The position numbers and the translations under genes are program-made. Shown here one piece after another: positions 10,217 through 20,603 of a stretch of DNA of 64,000 nt. Location: positions 310,001 to 374,000 of the forward strand of contig OW569352.1 of assembly GCA_937625935.1 (NCBI GenBank), written 5' to 3'. The notes beneath the pieces were generated by a model. It did no database searches, had not been told where the DNA came from, and saw only the letters and a list, made by a program, of their open reading frames with translations. This DNA comes from Tetramitus jugosus. Taxonomy: Eukaryota > Heterolobosea > Eutetramitea > Acrasida > Vahlkampfiidae. Every line of letters begins with the position of its first letter. Position 1 is the first letter of the stretch.

Positions 10217-10834
10217 TGTCAGTATTGTTGTTGTTGTTGTTTTGTGATGATTGTTACTATCAGTTGGTGTTGTTGTGATTGATGTTGATGGAGTGAACTG
10301 ATGATTGATTGGAAGGAGGAAAGTGGTGTTTTTTGTTGTAAAGATCTATTTTTTTGTGATAGTGGTGGTTCAATGTCTGACTTGGTAGAGAACAGAGGAG
10401 TAATTGAAGAAGGAGAATTAAGAATACGATGGCAAAAAATTGGACTCTTGAATTGAGCAAAATTGTAGTGTAAGAGCGAGCAGCAGACAACGATTGGACA
10501 ACAGTACTAGCGTTTAGAGTTGTTTTTTTTGTTCGAATTTTGAAACACAGCAAGCGCACGCTTGTTTCTGTGTGGCAAGCTTATGAAAGTGGTAGATGAC
10601 CAACAGTCGTGTTTTATGTTCTTTTTTTGCTGTTTTTTTTATTGTGTTGGGGTGTGTGATTTTCGCGCTGCCAGGGTGTCGTTTTTCCGCTCAGAACCAA
10701 GTCCAACCTAACATTTTGGGTACCCGCTCGAAATTGAAGTAACCAAAAAAACGGTCTTGCGCGAGATCCGCAAAGCTTTTGAATGCCAAAGGTGTTGCAG
10801 GAGTAGAAGCAGAAAGCAAAAGGCAATTTGTTTG
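10217..10834. other. Intergenic region upstream of the MYB gene
   Basis: This 618 bp stretch lies between the MYB ATG and the RPC10 stop, both on the minus strand. It has GTT runs next to the MYB start, T-runs at about 10620-10640 and otherwise mixed sequence. It should hold the MYB promoter and 5' UTR and the RPC10 3' end. Short ORFs here show no family resemblance. Confidence 0.55.
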
Positions 10835-11146
10835 TTATATCCTCCATTGATGTCCACACTTGCAACACTTGTAGAATTGTGTCATGGGTTCATCAGCTGA
10901 ACGTGTCTGAAACATTTGAAAGTAAGCCGTGTCATGATAGCACTTTTCACACTTTGTTTGCACAGTTTCTGCATTGGAATCCTCTCCCAACACATCATCC
11001 ACAGCCTTCTTCTTTAATGGAAGTTCGTGTGATATTTTAGAACGGATAGTGCACACGTAGGGGCACGTCATGCAGTACCACCGTGTATTTTTATCGGTGG
11101 TCACTTCGACGAGTAAAATGTTGGAGCACGTTGGACAAAAGTACAT
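10835..11146 (-). CDS. POLR3K: RNA polymerase III subunit RPC10/RPC11 (POLR3K)
   Basis: A small protein of 103 residues with two zinc ribbons. The N-terminal ribbon uses C4, C7, C25 and C28 (FCPTCSN, YCMTCPYVC). The C-terminal ribbon is TFIIS-like, with C66, C69, C94 and C97 and the invariant hairpin TRSADEPMTQFYKC. D85 and E86 in that hairpin stimulate transcript cleavage by the polymerase active site in this family. The subunit acts in the nucleus in termination, reinitiation and proofreading of tRNA and 5S RNA transcription. Length and motif order match the human and yeast proteins throughout, including the linker VDDVLG. It starts at the only suitable ATG. Confidence 0.95.
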   Translation of the reverse strand: MYFCPTCSNILLVEVTTDKNTRWYCMTCPYVCTIRSKISHELPLKKKAVDDVLGEDSNAETVQTKCEKCYHDTAYFQMFQTRSADEPMTQFYKCCKCGHQWRI

Positions 11147-11544
11147 GTTTTTTTTCGTAGGCTTTTTGTAGTGGATATGAGATCACAATGTGTAATGTGA
11201 GGTCGGAGGGTAATACAGTTATGTGATGATGATGACGATGCGCACCTTGTGAAAAAACAAATTGTGAAATGTTCAAGTTGAAAAGCTTTTTCTTTTTCGT
11301 TGCGTGTTTCTTCTTTTTCCTTTGGTCGTGGTTTTTCCTTCCTCGAACGGAGAACTACGGGGAAATCGGAGGTTTCGTTGTTCCATCCAACGTCTACCAA
11401 GGAGCGCCCCTTCTGACTTCGAAAAGCCATCAAAACACAAAACCCTGAAAGCAACAGCTCTCAAAAGAAGAAGAGAAACCCACCTTCGAATAACAACAAC
11501 AGTCAAACTTTACCTATTCAACTATTTTTATTGAGTTGTGATCA
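11147..11544. other. Divergent promoter region
   Basis: A 398 bp stretch between the start of RPC10 (minus) and exon 1 of the ankyrin gene (plus). Open frames exist on both strands but overlap each other and show no conserved features. It should contain both promoters and 5' UTRs. No known motif can be assigned with confidence. Confidence 0.5.
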
Positions 11545-13124
11545 ATGGGCAACTGTTGTCTCGTACGTATTCCTTCACCACTGCCACAACAGCAGTTGTT
11601 TTCTTCTTCTGTTGTTTTCATTTGACACTCATCCATACCGTTCTCTCTCATCTATTGAATTTATTCAAATAATATACAGGGTCTTTTTGCTCGGGGTTCA
11701 GAACACAATCACTTTTCGGGCGATGAAGATGACAATCGAAATGAGCCATTGCTTCCAAAGACCTATCGTCCTCACTCGTTCTCACATGAAGCCAAAGTAT
11801 TGGCAGAGGCATGTGCCGAAGGGTAAGAATATCCTTGTTTGTGTGCCCGAATCAATGTCCTTCTTGTTGACTGACTGACTGACTGACTTACTTTTTTTGG
11901 GAATTGATTCGCTTGTTGTTGTCATTTAACAGTGACTATGACAAGGTACAAATGTTACTCAGTGAAAATACATCGATCCATATCAATGAAGCCGACAATC
12001 TAGGTTTAACGGCATTGTACAGTGCAGCTCTCTATAATCACATGCAAATTTGTCATTTATTGTTGGAGATGGGTGCAGATCCGAACATTGCAAACAAGAA
12101 TGGAGAAACTCCACTTCATGTCGCATGCAAGAGTGGTCATTTTGAAATGTGTCGACTCATGATACAGTTTGGAGCCGATTGTGAGTTTCGGTTCCGGGGC
12201 AGAAGTTGCTTGGATTTGGCTGTGCAGGGCAATTACCCAATGTTGGTTCGGTTCTTCTTGGCCATTTGTCCTCATTTGTTGAGATCATCAGATGGTCAAC
12301 AACAACAACAACAGTTGAATTCTTCCTTTTCTTCTCCGCGGTCTCCTTCCTCTTCATTCTCCATGAGCAGGAATTCATTCCAGTTGAGCAGCAGTAGTAG
12401 TATGAGTGCGACGGGTAGTGTATTTGGAAGCAATTCATTAATGAATGGTTCCATTGGTAGTTTAATGTCGTCATCGAGCATGATGACCCATGTGAATCAA
12501 TCAGAGTTGGAAATGAAGGACAAGACAGCCCCGACTGCACTCATTATCGCATCATCGTTGAATCATGTAGAGATATTGAAGATTTTATTGCAGCATGAGC
12601 CGGCAGTGGATTTGGTTGATGCAAATTCTGGAAAGTCATGCATCATGATTGCATGCGAGAGAGGACATCATAAGATTGTTCATTTATTTTTGTCGAGGAA
12701 CCGACACTCTCTGCTTGCCATCTTAAATCAAGTGAACATCAAGGAGAATGATTGGAGCTGTGTTCATTATGCCGCTGTGAACAACTCGATTAAATGTATG
12801 CAAATTATTGCACACTACTCGGGAGAGCAACGGTCCATATGGTCAGAGTTGAAGGATAAGAATGGTCGCACACCTCTTCATTTGGCCTCGTTATATGGTC
12901 ACTTTGATTTTGTTCGTTGCTTGTTGGACTATGGCGTGCGAACTGATATGCAGGATAATGATGGAAAGGTACCTGCAGATTTAGCAAGTGCAACACTACA
13001 CTATCACCAAGTGATGAAGGTATTTCGTGAGTTTGCACAGAAGAATAATCCTCCAGCTGGTCCATACACCCATCAAAGATATCCATCAGCAACACTCCGT
13101 GGTCACGCTCCTGCCTATCTATGA
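11545..13124 (+). CDS. Ankyrin-repeat protein with N-terminal lipidation signal (3 exons)
   Basis: Exons 11545-11562, 11680-11822 and 11933-13124 give 450 residues. Both introns are GT..AG (gtacgt..acag, 117 bp; gtaaga..acag, 110 bp) and the phases fit exactly. Exon 1 encodes only MGNCCL, a canonical N-myristoylation start with adjacent Cys residues for palmitoylation, so the protein is probably anchored to a membrane. Exon 2 restores the first helix (KVLAEACAEGDYDKVQMLL) that exon 3 alone lacks. Ankyrin repeats occupy about residues 48-155 and 265-430, split by a Gln/Ser-rich insert (about 185-230). No catalytic domain is present, so it is probably a scaffold. The second intron carries a (GACT)5 tract near its 3' end. 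Confidence 0.85.
11869..11888. repeat. (GACT)5 microsatellite in ankyrin-gene intron 2
   Basis: Five perfect tandem GACT units lie about 45 nt before the acceptor of the second intron, just before its T-rich tract. CTGAC-type sequences can serve as branch sites, so the repeat could offer several. Confidence 0.8.
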
Positions 13125-13252
13125 TAGGGCAACAAACAATCTGAATGATACTTGTGAATTCAATTCCCCTAGGTTACAATGCATTAAAACAATATGTACA
13201 CGTTTTTATGTAATGATCTGATTGTTTGGTTTTTCTCTCTTCTCGAGCTGGA

Positions 13253-15142
13253 TTAATCTGATGGGCCGTTCCACACTCCAATTGAGACTTGTTGCTTGTG
13301 GACGATAGAGACAGTTGGATAGAAAAGTTGTCCGGTTATTCCGGTCACCTTACCACATGGTTCATAGCTTTCATTCTTCCAAAATTCGATTGTGGCTCCG
13401 AGTGGAATTCCACCGTTGTGTACCTGTTCATATCGAGCAACCAATCTTTGGTAGACCTCCAGATCTCTCTCACTTTCTTTCTTCAACCGCTCAAGGATTA
13501 CATCAGCCTCTGTGCTGGAATACCTTGTATCAAATCGAACAAAGATCGTATCCCCAGTCTTAATTGCATCTTTTTCTGGGATAGGTTCTTTGTGTGGTAC
13601 TAAAACTGGTACTTCTCTACCCAAGTACCGCTTCTTCATTGGACCACAGATGAGACATGAACCCTTGTATTCATGGAATCCAATGACGTCAACCCAGTGG
13701 TCTTGTCCTTCCCATTTAAAACCAGGAACTTCTACACCAATTAGAATCCACCAAAGGTTTTCAGGACATCTTACGAGCTTGTCAATAAATATGCACCAGT
13801 GAAACACGGATCCTGATTTCATGAGTTTCTTGGACCGAATCGTCTCCCACCAGTTGGAGTTTGAAGAGTGGCTGTTAAAGGCCGTTCGGTCATAGTTCGA
13901 ATACTTACATTTGCTGTTGTTGATACGGAGCGAAGAGTCAAATGGAAGAATCAATAGTTCAATAAGTCGATTCTTCCAGTCAATGTACTGATTGGGAACG
14001 AAGGCAGCTGCAGGCGAGGTTGGTGTTATTGGATAGTTTGAGTCCGGTAGAGCCAAATACTTGCTGTTTCTGTCCATATCTCTCTGCTCTGCCATTTTCA
14101 AATCCATTAATCTATTCTTCAATTCATTCCTTTGTTCATCGTCAATGAGTATTGAGAGCACATACTCCTCGAACGTCATGTAACTTGTTCTTTGCTTCAA
14201 AAAGTCTCTGATTACCTTTTTGTGAATATTTTTAGTTTGAGATCGTCTCGAGGATGCAGCTGATGACGATGATGCGGGCACAGTGTTGTTGGATAATCTA
14301 CTAGGAGGATTGTTGTTTGTGAGGATAGTAATCTCATCTGTTGGATGAACTATCGTATCGTTTCCATCGTCATCATCATCATCCACATCATCTTCCTCAT
14401 AATCTTCATCAATCACAATAGATCTCTGGTCTTCAGTTTCATCGTCATCAGCTATCGTAGTCTGTACTCCGTCATCGTCGTCGTCATCATCGTCACCACC
14501 GATTGATCCCATCATTGTATCTCTTGTCTGTCTTGCATCGAGATCGATATCTGATCGAAGATCCTCATCCATATAGTCAACATCTGTATCATCATAATCC
14601 TCATCTTCAATGTCTTCTCTCTCCGCAATGGATGATGTCGGTGATACATGAACGGCATTTGCATCTGCATCAATATCATCATCATCGTCATCATGATTAT
14701 TGTTATGAGCATCATTATCATCATCATTGTCATCAGTTGTGGTCGCAGCAGTAGCAGAAGGAGCTGCAGACAGTGCACGCAGGGACGCAATGAGTTGAGC
14801 ACCCTTCTTGTATCTCCAGTATTGACGCGTAATGTTCAAACACAGTTCCTTCCACACGAGTTGATGATTACTGAGACGATTCAAGTACCGACAACACTCT
14901 CCAAACGACACGATAGACTTGTGATCCAGGAAGAACAAGACACTGACCAAGACTTCACTCGGCATTTGAAACAGGGAAGATGTGTGAGGACTTTGAGGAA
15001 CAGAGTTGGGTGAGAGCGGAGATGTTTGAACATGTGGTGACCGTTGTTGCTTGATGATGGGAGAGTTGGGCGCAGTGATTTGAACAGAGGAGATGCCCTG
15101 TGGGAAAGGGTGATGGTGTTGTTGTTGTTGTTGGTTCGACAT
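13253..15142 (-). CDS. F-box protein with acidic linker and SPRY-like C-terminal domain
   Basis: A protein of 629 residues. After a Gln/Pro/Ser-rich leader, residues 58-101 form an F-box (MPSEVLVSVLFFLDHKSIVS, then CRYLNRLSNHQLVWKELC), which normally docks on Skp1 in an SCF ubiquitin ligase. Residues about 135-290 are an exceptionally Asp/Glu-rich disordered linker. The last 190 residues look like a B30.2/SPRY-type beta-sandwich: LWWILIGVEVPG, then KTGDTIFVRFD, then ATIEFWKNES and GQLFYPTVSIV. In that reading the C-terminal domain recognises the substrate, as in FBXO45. The SPRY assignment is by pattern only. An internal helix (LKKESERDLEVYQRLVARYEQ) inserted in the sandwich is unusual. Confidence 0.75.
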   Translation of the reverse strand: MSNQQQQQHHHPFPQGISSVQITAPNSPIIKQQRSPHVQTSPLSPNSVPQSPHTSSLFQMPSEVLVSVLFFLDHKSIVSFGECCRYLNRLSNHQLVWKELCLNITRQYWRYKKGAQLIASLRALSAAPSATAATTTDDNDDDNDAHNNNHDDDDDDIDADANAVHVSPTSSIAEREDIEDEDYDDTDVDYMDEDLRSDIDLDARQTRDTMMGSIGGDDDDDDDDGVQTTIADDDETEDQRSIVIDEDYEEDDVDDDDDDGNDTIVHPTDEITILTNNNPPSRLSNNTVPASSSSAASSRRSQTKNIHKKVIRDFLKQRTSYMTFEEYVLSILIDDEQRNELKNRLMDLKMAEQRDMDRNSKYLALPDSNYPITPTSPAAAFVPNQYIDWKNRLIELLILPFDSSLRINNSKCKYSNYDRTAFNSHSSNSNWWETIRSKKLMKSGSVFHWCIFIDKLVRCPENLWWILIGVEVPGFKWEGQDHWVDVIGFHEYKGSCLICGPMKKRYLGREVPVLVPHKEPIPEKDAIKTGDTIFVRFDTRYSSTEADVILERLKKESERDLEVYQRLVARYEQVHNGGIPLGATIEFWKNESYEPCGKVTGITGQLFYPTVSIVHKQQVSIGVWNGPSD

Positions 15143-15339
15143 TGATAAATAGTAGTAGTGGTAGTAGTAGTAGGGAGGTAGAAAATTGTTGGAACGAACA
15201 GAGCGTCTATCAAAGATCTTTTTGATGTTTTGAGCGTCTCTCTCTTGATGAATACGACAACTTCTGACTGCTGTTTGTTTCAGACAAATACTGCTCTAAA
15301 AATAAAAGCGGTGTCTAACTTTTTCTCCGATGGAGTTTG

Positions 15340-17746
15340 TCACTTCTCTTGTTGATGAAACACTCCATTCCAGTCGCCATCAGGGGGGTTCTGTTGAAAG
15401 TGTTTACATCTCTTGATCATGACCTTGCAATGGGCGTCGTTTGGTGCTTTTCCTAGGTAGGATTCGAACTTGACCCTTGCCGCCTTGAAGTTGCAACTCA
15501 GGTAGGCAGCAAGTGCTTGTTCGAACAAATCACAAAGATCGATTTGCTCTTTTGTTGCTTCATCCATGTGACAAAGAACTTCATAGATCTTTGTCGGTTC
15601 AGATTTTCCAACGACAGTCACACAATCGAGAGGCCGACAGAGGAAAGAAGCAGAACAATGATTGTAAACTGAATCTGAGATCATCAAATAGGTTCCATAG
15701 TACTTGTTCAATGCTTACATACAGAAAATTTTCAGTTAGTATTTTTCAATTGATTGGGACAAGGAAGTGCTTTTCAATACCTTCAAGTCGACTTCCTAAG
15801 TTAACAGTGTCCCCCAGAGCTGTGTAAGACACTCGAGCATTCGGACTACCAATATTACCAACCAATGCTTTCCCGCTGTTCAATCCGATTCTCGTTCTTA
15901 TTTTGGGAAAACCTCTGTTCATCCATTCAACCTGGAGCTCTGCCAATCGTTTCTGCATTTGAATAGCACTCAGAACTCCCTTGGAGATGTGGTCTTCGAG
16001 GGGTATAGGCATTCCCCAGAACTAATGATTTTGAGTCTTAGTTTGTTTGTAAAAATATTCAGATCAGTTAAAGAAACAATAATCAATACTTACAGCCATG
16101 ATTGCATCTCCAATGTACTTGTCCAGAGTACCTTGGTTCTGCAGGACAATTGTTGTCATCTCACTGAAGTAAGCTTCCAGCAACTCTAGAAGCATATCAG
16201 CTCCTACACTCTCCGAGAGAGTAGTAAACGATTCTATATCACTAAAGAGGACACAAATGTCAGCACTCCTTAAACCTAGGGAAGTCCCAGTCTTACTCTG
16301 AAGCAATATTTTGACGACTTCAAGAGGAACGTATCGACCAAAATGTGTTATAGCAGACGTCATTTTGTGAAATTGGTGCTGCAACCGCTGCACTTCGTAA
16401 AAGGTTGTTGCCGACTTTTCTGTCAACTTTACATTAAAGTTCATGTTAGCTATCTTTTCCATATCCACTCCCAACCTCTTCAATGGAGCTGTGATCAAAA
16501 TCGAGAACACTATTGATACAACACCAGCAACAACGGATGTACATGCACTGGTCACTCCTATCACAATTCTTGTTTTTTCAATGGGCCCGGAGAACTCAGA
16601 ATCCATTGTAACCAAGACTATGATCCAATCTATTCCCTCCTGGCCTAGAGCAACATACTGAATATTGAGTTTCCAATCTTTCAGATAGAGTTGATGAATG
16701 TCAAAGTCGGTTATGTTGAAAAAGTATCCATGAGCTCTCTCAATAGCCCTTGCAGTTCGTCTGACCAACCTGTTTTTGGAATCGAATGGAGTGCTCCTAA
16801 CACTTGTTCCATTGGGATATGAGACAAAAAGAACGGAGTTTGGTGTTGAGTCAGCTACCATGAATCCGGACTTATCAATAATAAAGGTCACTCCTCTCTT
16901 CAAAAATGAGGTTGCTTCCAAATAGTTTGATAATTGTAGCAGAGTACTCTGATAGGTAACAACACCCAATACTTCATCATTCGTCTGGTTGACGATTGGT
17001 AGAACCGCCCCGACAAACAATTGGTCAGGGAGGGACGAGTCAAAAATAGGAGGAACTATCGACACTTCTCTGGGTCCAGATACACCTTGTTTGTACCATA
17101 CACTTTCAGATACGTTGTAGGGTATTGGAGGGATGTATGAAGGATCAGGAAGTGGAGTGACACCATCTGTTGTGTTGCTTGGGAATGCATAGAGCAGTTC
17201 CGAAGAAACATTGGCCCATTGAACTATTTTCAGCGTTTCAAATCCATTGACAAAACCAACTATACTCTCATCTGTAGCTATCATAATCACTAAAGCTTCA
17301 GGGTTTGCTTTGGCAAGACTGAATGTGAGTCTAGACATTTCATTATAGTCTTGTAAGATATCCAAGTTCCTCTCAATGACCGACCCCAGGATAGGAAGGG
17401 TTTTAAAAGGTGCCTGAAGTAAATCAGACACTCTAGATTTCACATCACTCAAGACTAGCTCTCGAATGACTTGAACTTGTTCAAACACACCTCTCGTTTG
17501 ATATGAGTCAGATAGAACCATTAAAATTACCAACAAGAATAGAGCTTGAAGAACAAAGGCAATGACCAGGATAACTCGAATTGAGTATAGTTGACCTCCA
17601 TGAAGCCAAGAAAATCTTTTTTTGTTTGTAGGAGTTTCATTTAGGCCTTCTCTAACTGCATAACTACTCTGGTACTGCTGTAATGATTTGGTAGATGTAT
17701 TTACATCCCATTCGGATGTGGAAGAACTGACCACTGTATTACTCAT
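15340..17746 (-). CDS. Receptor-type class III adenylate cyclase (3 exons)
   Basis: Exons (in transcript order) 17746-16094, 16021-15781 and 15713-15340 give 755 residues. The introns are 72 and 67 bp, the second with a perfect TACTAAC branch site. Splicing restores DAIMAFWGMPIP and SRLEALNKYYGT across the junctions. The order is a cytosolic N-terminus, a membrane segment (about 56-80), a Cache-like extracellular region, a second membrane segment (about 405-430), a HAMP-like linker and the cyclase domain (from about 480). Metal-binding Asp residues sit in FSDIESF and IGDAIMA. The Lys before IGD and the Thr in SYTALGDTVN fit the Lys/Thr pair of adenylate rather than guanylate cyclases. A roughly 100-residue C-terminal extension follows. 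It probably makes cAMP in response to an external ligand. Confidence 0.85.
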
Positions 17747-18009
17747 TGTTGGTTCTGCGCGAGATTATTGAAGTCGCGGTGCCAAGAGGGAAACAGTTCC
17801 AACACTCAAAAGAAACACCGAAGAACTGTAGATGCGCCCGTCGAGTTTAACCAGGGCGATGCGGAACAACTTGAAGAATATCCGACGAACGGAAGCTTCC
17901 GGACTTTTCACATGGAAGAAAACATGTGTGGTGATTCTAATAAAGCAAAAGCAACACAAACAAGACAATAACGAGAGATTCAACCAAACCTCATCAACAA
18001 ACAACAAGA

Positions 18010-19371
18010 ATGCAAAACGCATTACCTGTAATCACCGGAGTAGACCATGTGAGGTTCTACGTTGGAAATGCTTTCATGTCCAGCGATTTTTTCTGCCAAA
18101 AATTTGGCTTCACACAGCATGCATTCGACGGATTCCAGACTGGCAATAAGCACCTGTGCACAAAGGTAGTCAAGCAACAAAATGTTTACTTGGCATTCAC
18201 AAGTGCATTGCAGTCTCCACCTAGTTTGATCAAAAAACTACTCAATAATAATAATAAGAATAATAGTAAGCATAATACGAGTAGTAGCGCATGTGAGGAG
18301 AGCTCAGCAGAGGAGTTGATTTTATCCGATTTTCATAAGAGACTGCAATTGCATGGTGATAATCATGTCAGAGATGTCGCCTTCTCTGTCCACAATGTTC
18401 AAGAGGCCTTTGACCGGGCAATCAAAAATGGCGCCAAAACAATTCAAGCGCCAACGAAATATTCCGTCTCCGCCGGCGTGGAGGCAGGAACGGAGAGCAA
18501 GGAGGAGGATGCATATATTGAAATAGCAGTGATACAGCCTCCGTTTGCAGGATGGATCCATACGTTAATCAAGAGACACAATTGCTCAATTGAACATGAC
18601 TTGTTCTTGCCTGGTTATCAATTGATTTCACGAGGACAGGAACAAGAAGAAAAGGCTCAATCAGAGCTCGCGGCTGGTCCATTTGTTGAACACATTGACC
18701 ATATGGCATGTGCCATCGAAAAGGACAGCTTGAAGAAGGTTGTTCAATGGTACAGTTCTGCACTTGGATTCGCTCGATTTATCTCAAGTGATGATGACAA
18801 GACAGAGACGGGTATTAGTATTGAATCATCGGACGCCAAAGATACCGTAGGATTAAGAACAATGACCATGACACCTGATCAATCGAATCCTCAATGCTTC
18901 AAAATTGTGTTTGTTGAACCGGTGAACACACAAAAGACAAAGTCACAGATTCAAGAGTTTTTGGATTTTCATGGCGATACGGGCATTGCTCATTTGGCAC
19001 TTTACACGGACAACATTGTGGATAGTGTGCGGTTCGCCAGAGAACGATCCATTCCATTTATTAGTGTGCCCCACACTTATTATTCCCAATGGAGGACAGA
19101 TCGAAAGGAGTTGCACGAACAGGTCAAGGAAAATTGGGATATGTTGGAAGAGCAATCGATTCTGTGTGATGGTACCCTTTCAGCAGAAGACAATCATTTC
19201 AAGTATTTGTTGCAAACGTTTACACTCCCATTGCAAGATAGACCAACATTCTACTTTGAGTTGATTTCTCGTCGAGGAGCCAACGGATTTGGAAAGGGCA
19301 ATATCAAGAGCTTGTTCGATGCCATCGAACAACAACAAAAGGAGAGGGGCAATTTTGAAATAAATCAATAA
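18010..19371 (+). CDS. HPD: 4-hydroxyphenylpyruvate dioxygenase
   Basis: A protein of 453 residues built from two vicinal-oxygen-chelate halves. The second half carries the Fe(II) ligands H231 (HIDHMACAI), H328 (GIAHLALYT) and E417 (FYFELISRRG). The C-terminal signature NGFGKGNIKSLFDAIE matches HPPD. The enzyme converts 4-hydroxyphenylpyruvate and O2 to homogentisate in tyrosine catabolism; related 4-hydroxymandelate synthases are the main alternative. The first half has a low-complexity insert (Asn/Lys/Ser, residues about 78-95). Length is close to the plant enzymes. The start is the first ATG and the upstream gene is divergent. The last codons run into an AATAAA-like 3' end. Confidence 0.9.
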   Translation: MQNALPVITGVDHVRFYVGNAFMSSDFFCQKFGFTQHAFDGFQTGNKHLCTKVVKQQNVYLAFTSALQSPPSLIKKLLNNNNKNNSKHNTSSSACEESSAEELILSDFHKRLQLHGDNHVRDVAFSVHNVQEAFDRAIKNGAKTIQAPTKYSVSAGVEAGTESKEEDAYIEIAVIQPPFAGWIHTLIKRHNCSIEHDLFLPGYQLISRGQEQEEKAQSELAAGPFVEHIDHMACAIEKDSLKKVVQWYSSALGFARFISSDDDKTETGISIESSDAKDTVGLRTMTMTPDQSNPQCFKIVFVEPVNTQKTKSQIQEFLDFHGDTGIAHLALYTDNIVDSVRFARERSIPFISVPHTYYSQWRTDRKELHEQVKENWDMLEEQSILCDGTLSAEDNHFKYLLQTFTLPLQDRPTFYFELISRRGANGFGKGNIKSLFDAIEQQQKERGNFEINQ

Positions 19372-19468
19372 AATCGTAACAATAATATACAACCACCATC
19401 TCTGCTACTCTGCGATTCGTTTGAGTAAAGTTGAGATGTATTCTTCGTGTGTGATATTGTACAGGTGT

Positions 19469-20398
19469 TTAGACACGTTCAATTGCCGACTCATTACTAT
19501 CATCCTGTTCTTCTATTCTCTTCAGTTCCAATGCGTGAATATAGTATCGATTCTTTGGTTCGTGACACTTTTCACTTGCTAGTCCGTGATATTGAGTAAA
19601 ATAGCCTACAAAAGCCATCACGGTACCCAGGAAGGCACCAGCCAAAATATCATCATAATTGTGATGATAGTCCCTCGTTCGACTGATCGCAATGAATCCA
19701 CATATGAAAATAGGACAAACACTGCACAAAATTTTCCACACATTGCCATGATTCGTTCTAAATATCCTAAACTTTCCACTCAAATACAATGACAAAAACA
19801 CCATGGCCGTAAAGCTTAACGAAGAATGACCCGATGGAAACGACAGTCTACCATCTCTCACATCATTCAACACCATATTCGTGCACTTGCCTGTGATATC
19901 AGGTTTGCATCGAGCCAAAAAATCAGGTCTCAATCGTCCGGCGTACAACTTGAACACATCTGTAAACAGAATCGTGAGCATTATACTAATGAATTGACCG
20001 AGGAGACCATGATGAAAATCGTGCCAACTCTTGAACCGTAACTGCCACAGTGCAAAGAAAACGGCAGGTGCAAAAAACGTAAATGTAATCAATAACCAAT
20101 CAGGCACTATACTCGGTGTGCTCGGATAACTGACTGTTGCATCTGGCATGTCATGATACGTTGAGTATCGATGGAACGGAGACAGATAACCCATGGTACC
20201 AAACACAATCTGAGAAACTAAAATAATTGTGCATATGAGAGCCCAGTCGAACACGTAGTGCCATGACCACCATGTTGGCTTACTCATTTGATGTTGATAG
20301 GCAGTGGTGGGTAGTCTGACTACGGGTGACGATCGTCTCGTTCCACTATTGTTCGTTGAAGTCAGCTTTGAAACCAGGGATTGTAGGGAGGACAGCAT
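19469..20398 (-). CDS. PAP2-family lipid phosphate phosphatase
   Basis: A membrane enzyme of 309 residues, starting at the first true ATG (MLSSLQSLVSKLTS). The open frame extends upstream only from a TTG. About six membrane segments are visible. The three PAP2 catalytic motifs are complete and in order: KLYAGRLRP (KX6RP), FPSGHSS (PSGH) and SRTRDYHHNYDD (SRX5HX3D). The family dephosphorylates phosphatidate, lysophosphatidate or diacylglycerol pyrophosphate; LPP/DPP1-type proteins are the closest pattern match. The C-terminal tail is cytosolic and charged. It lies on the same strand as, and 205 bp downstream of, the OAT gene. Confidence 0.9.
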   Translation of the reverse strand: MLSSLQSLVSKLTSTNNSGTRRSSPVVRLPTTAYQHQMSKPTWWSWHYVFDWALICTIILVSQIVFGTMGYLSPFHRYSTYHDMPDATVSYPSTPSIVPDWLLITFTFFAPAVFFALWQLRFKSWHDFHHGLLGQFISIMLTILFTDVFKLYAGRLRPDFLARCKPDITGKCTNMVLNDVRDGRLSFPSGHSSLSFTAMVFLSLYLSGKFRIFRTNHGNVWKILCSVCPIFICGFIAISRTRDYHHNYDDILAGAFLGTVMAFVGYFTQYHGLASEKCHEPKNRYYIHALELKRIEEQDDSNESAIERV

Positions 20399-20603
20399 TT
20401 GGAAGAGTTGATTGTTGCAGATATATGATTGTTGTCTTGTTCTTGTTGTTTGTGTGCGCACACAAGTCAATTTCTTCCTTCTTCTCAGTGGGATAAAATT
20501 AGCAAATGTCGAAAAAGGAATTTCACAAGAAAGATGAGCTTGTTGTTGATTACAACGTGTGTTGTTTGCCTTTTCTTCTGATTGGTTGGTTTTTATGTTG
20601 TTC

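Noticed and set aside
15746-16012. Short stand-alone cyclase-like gene
   Set aside because: It is exon 2 of the adenylate cyclase; both flanking introns keep frame.
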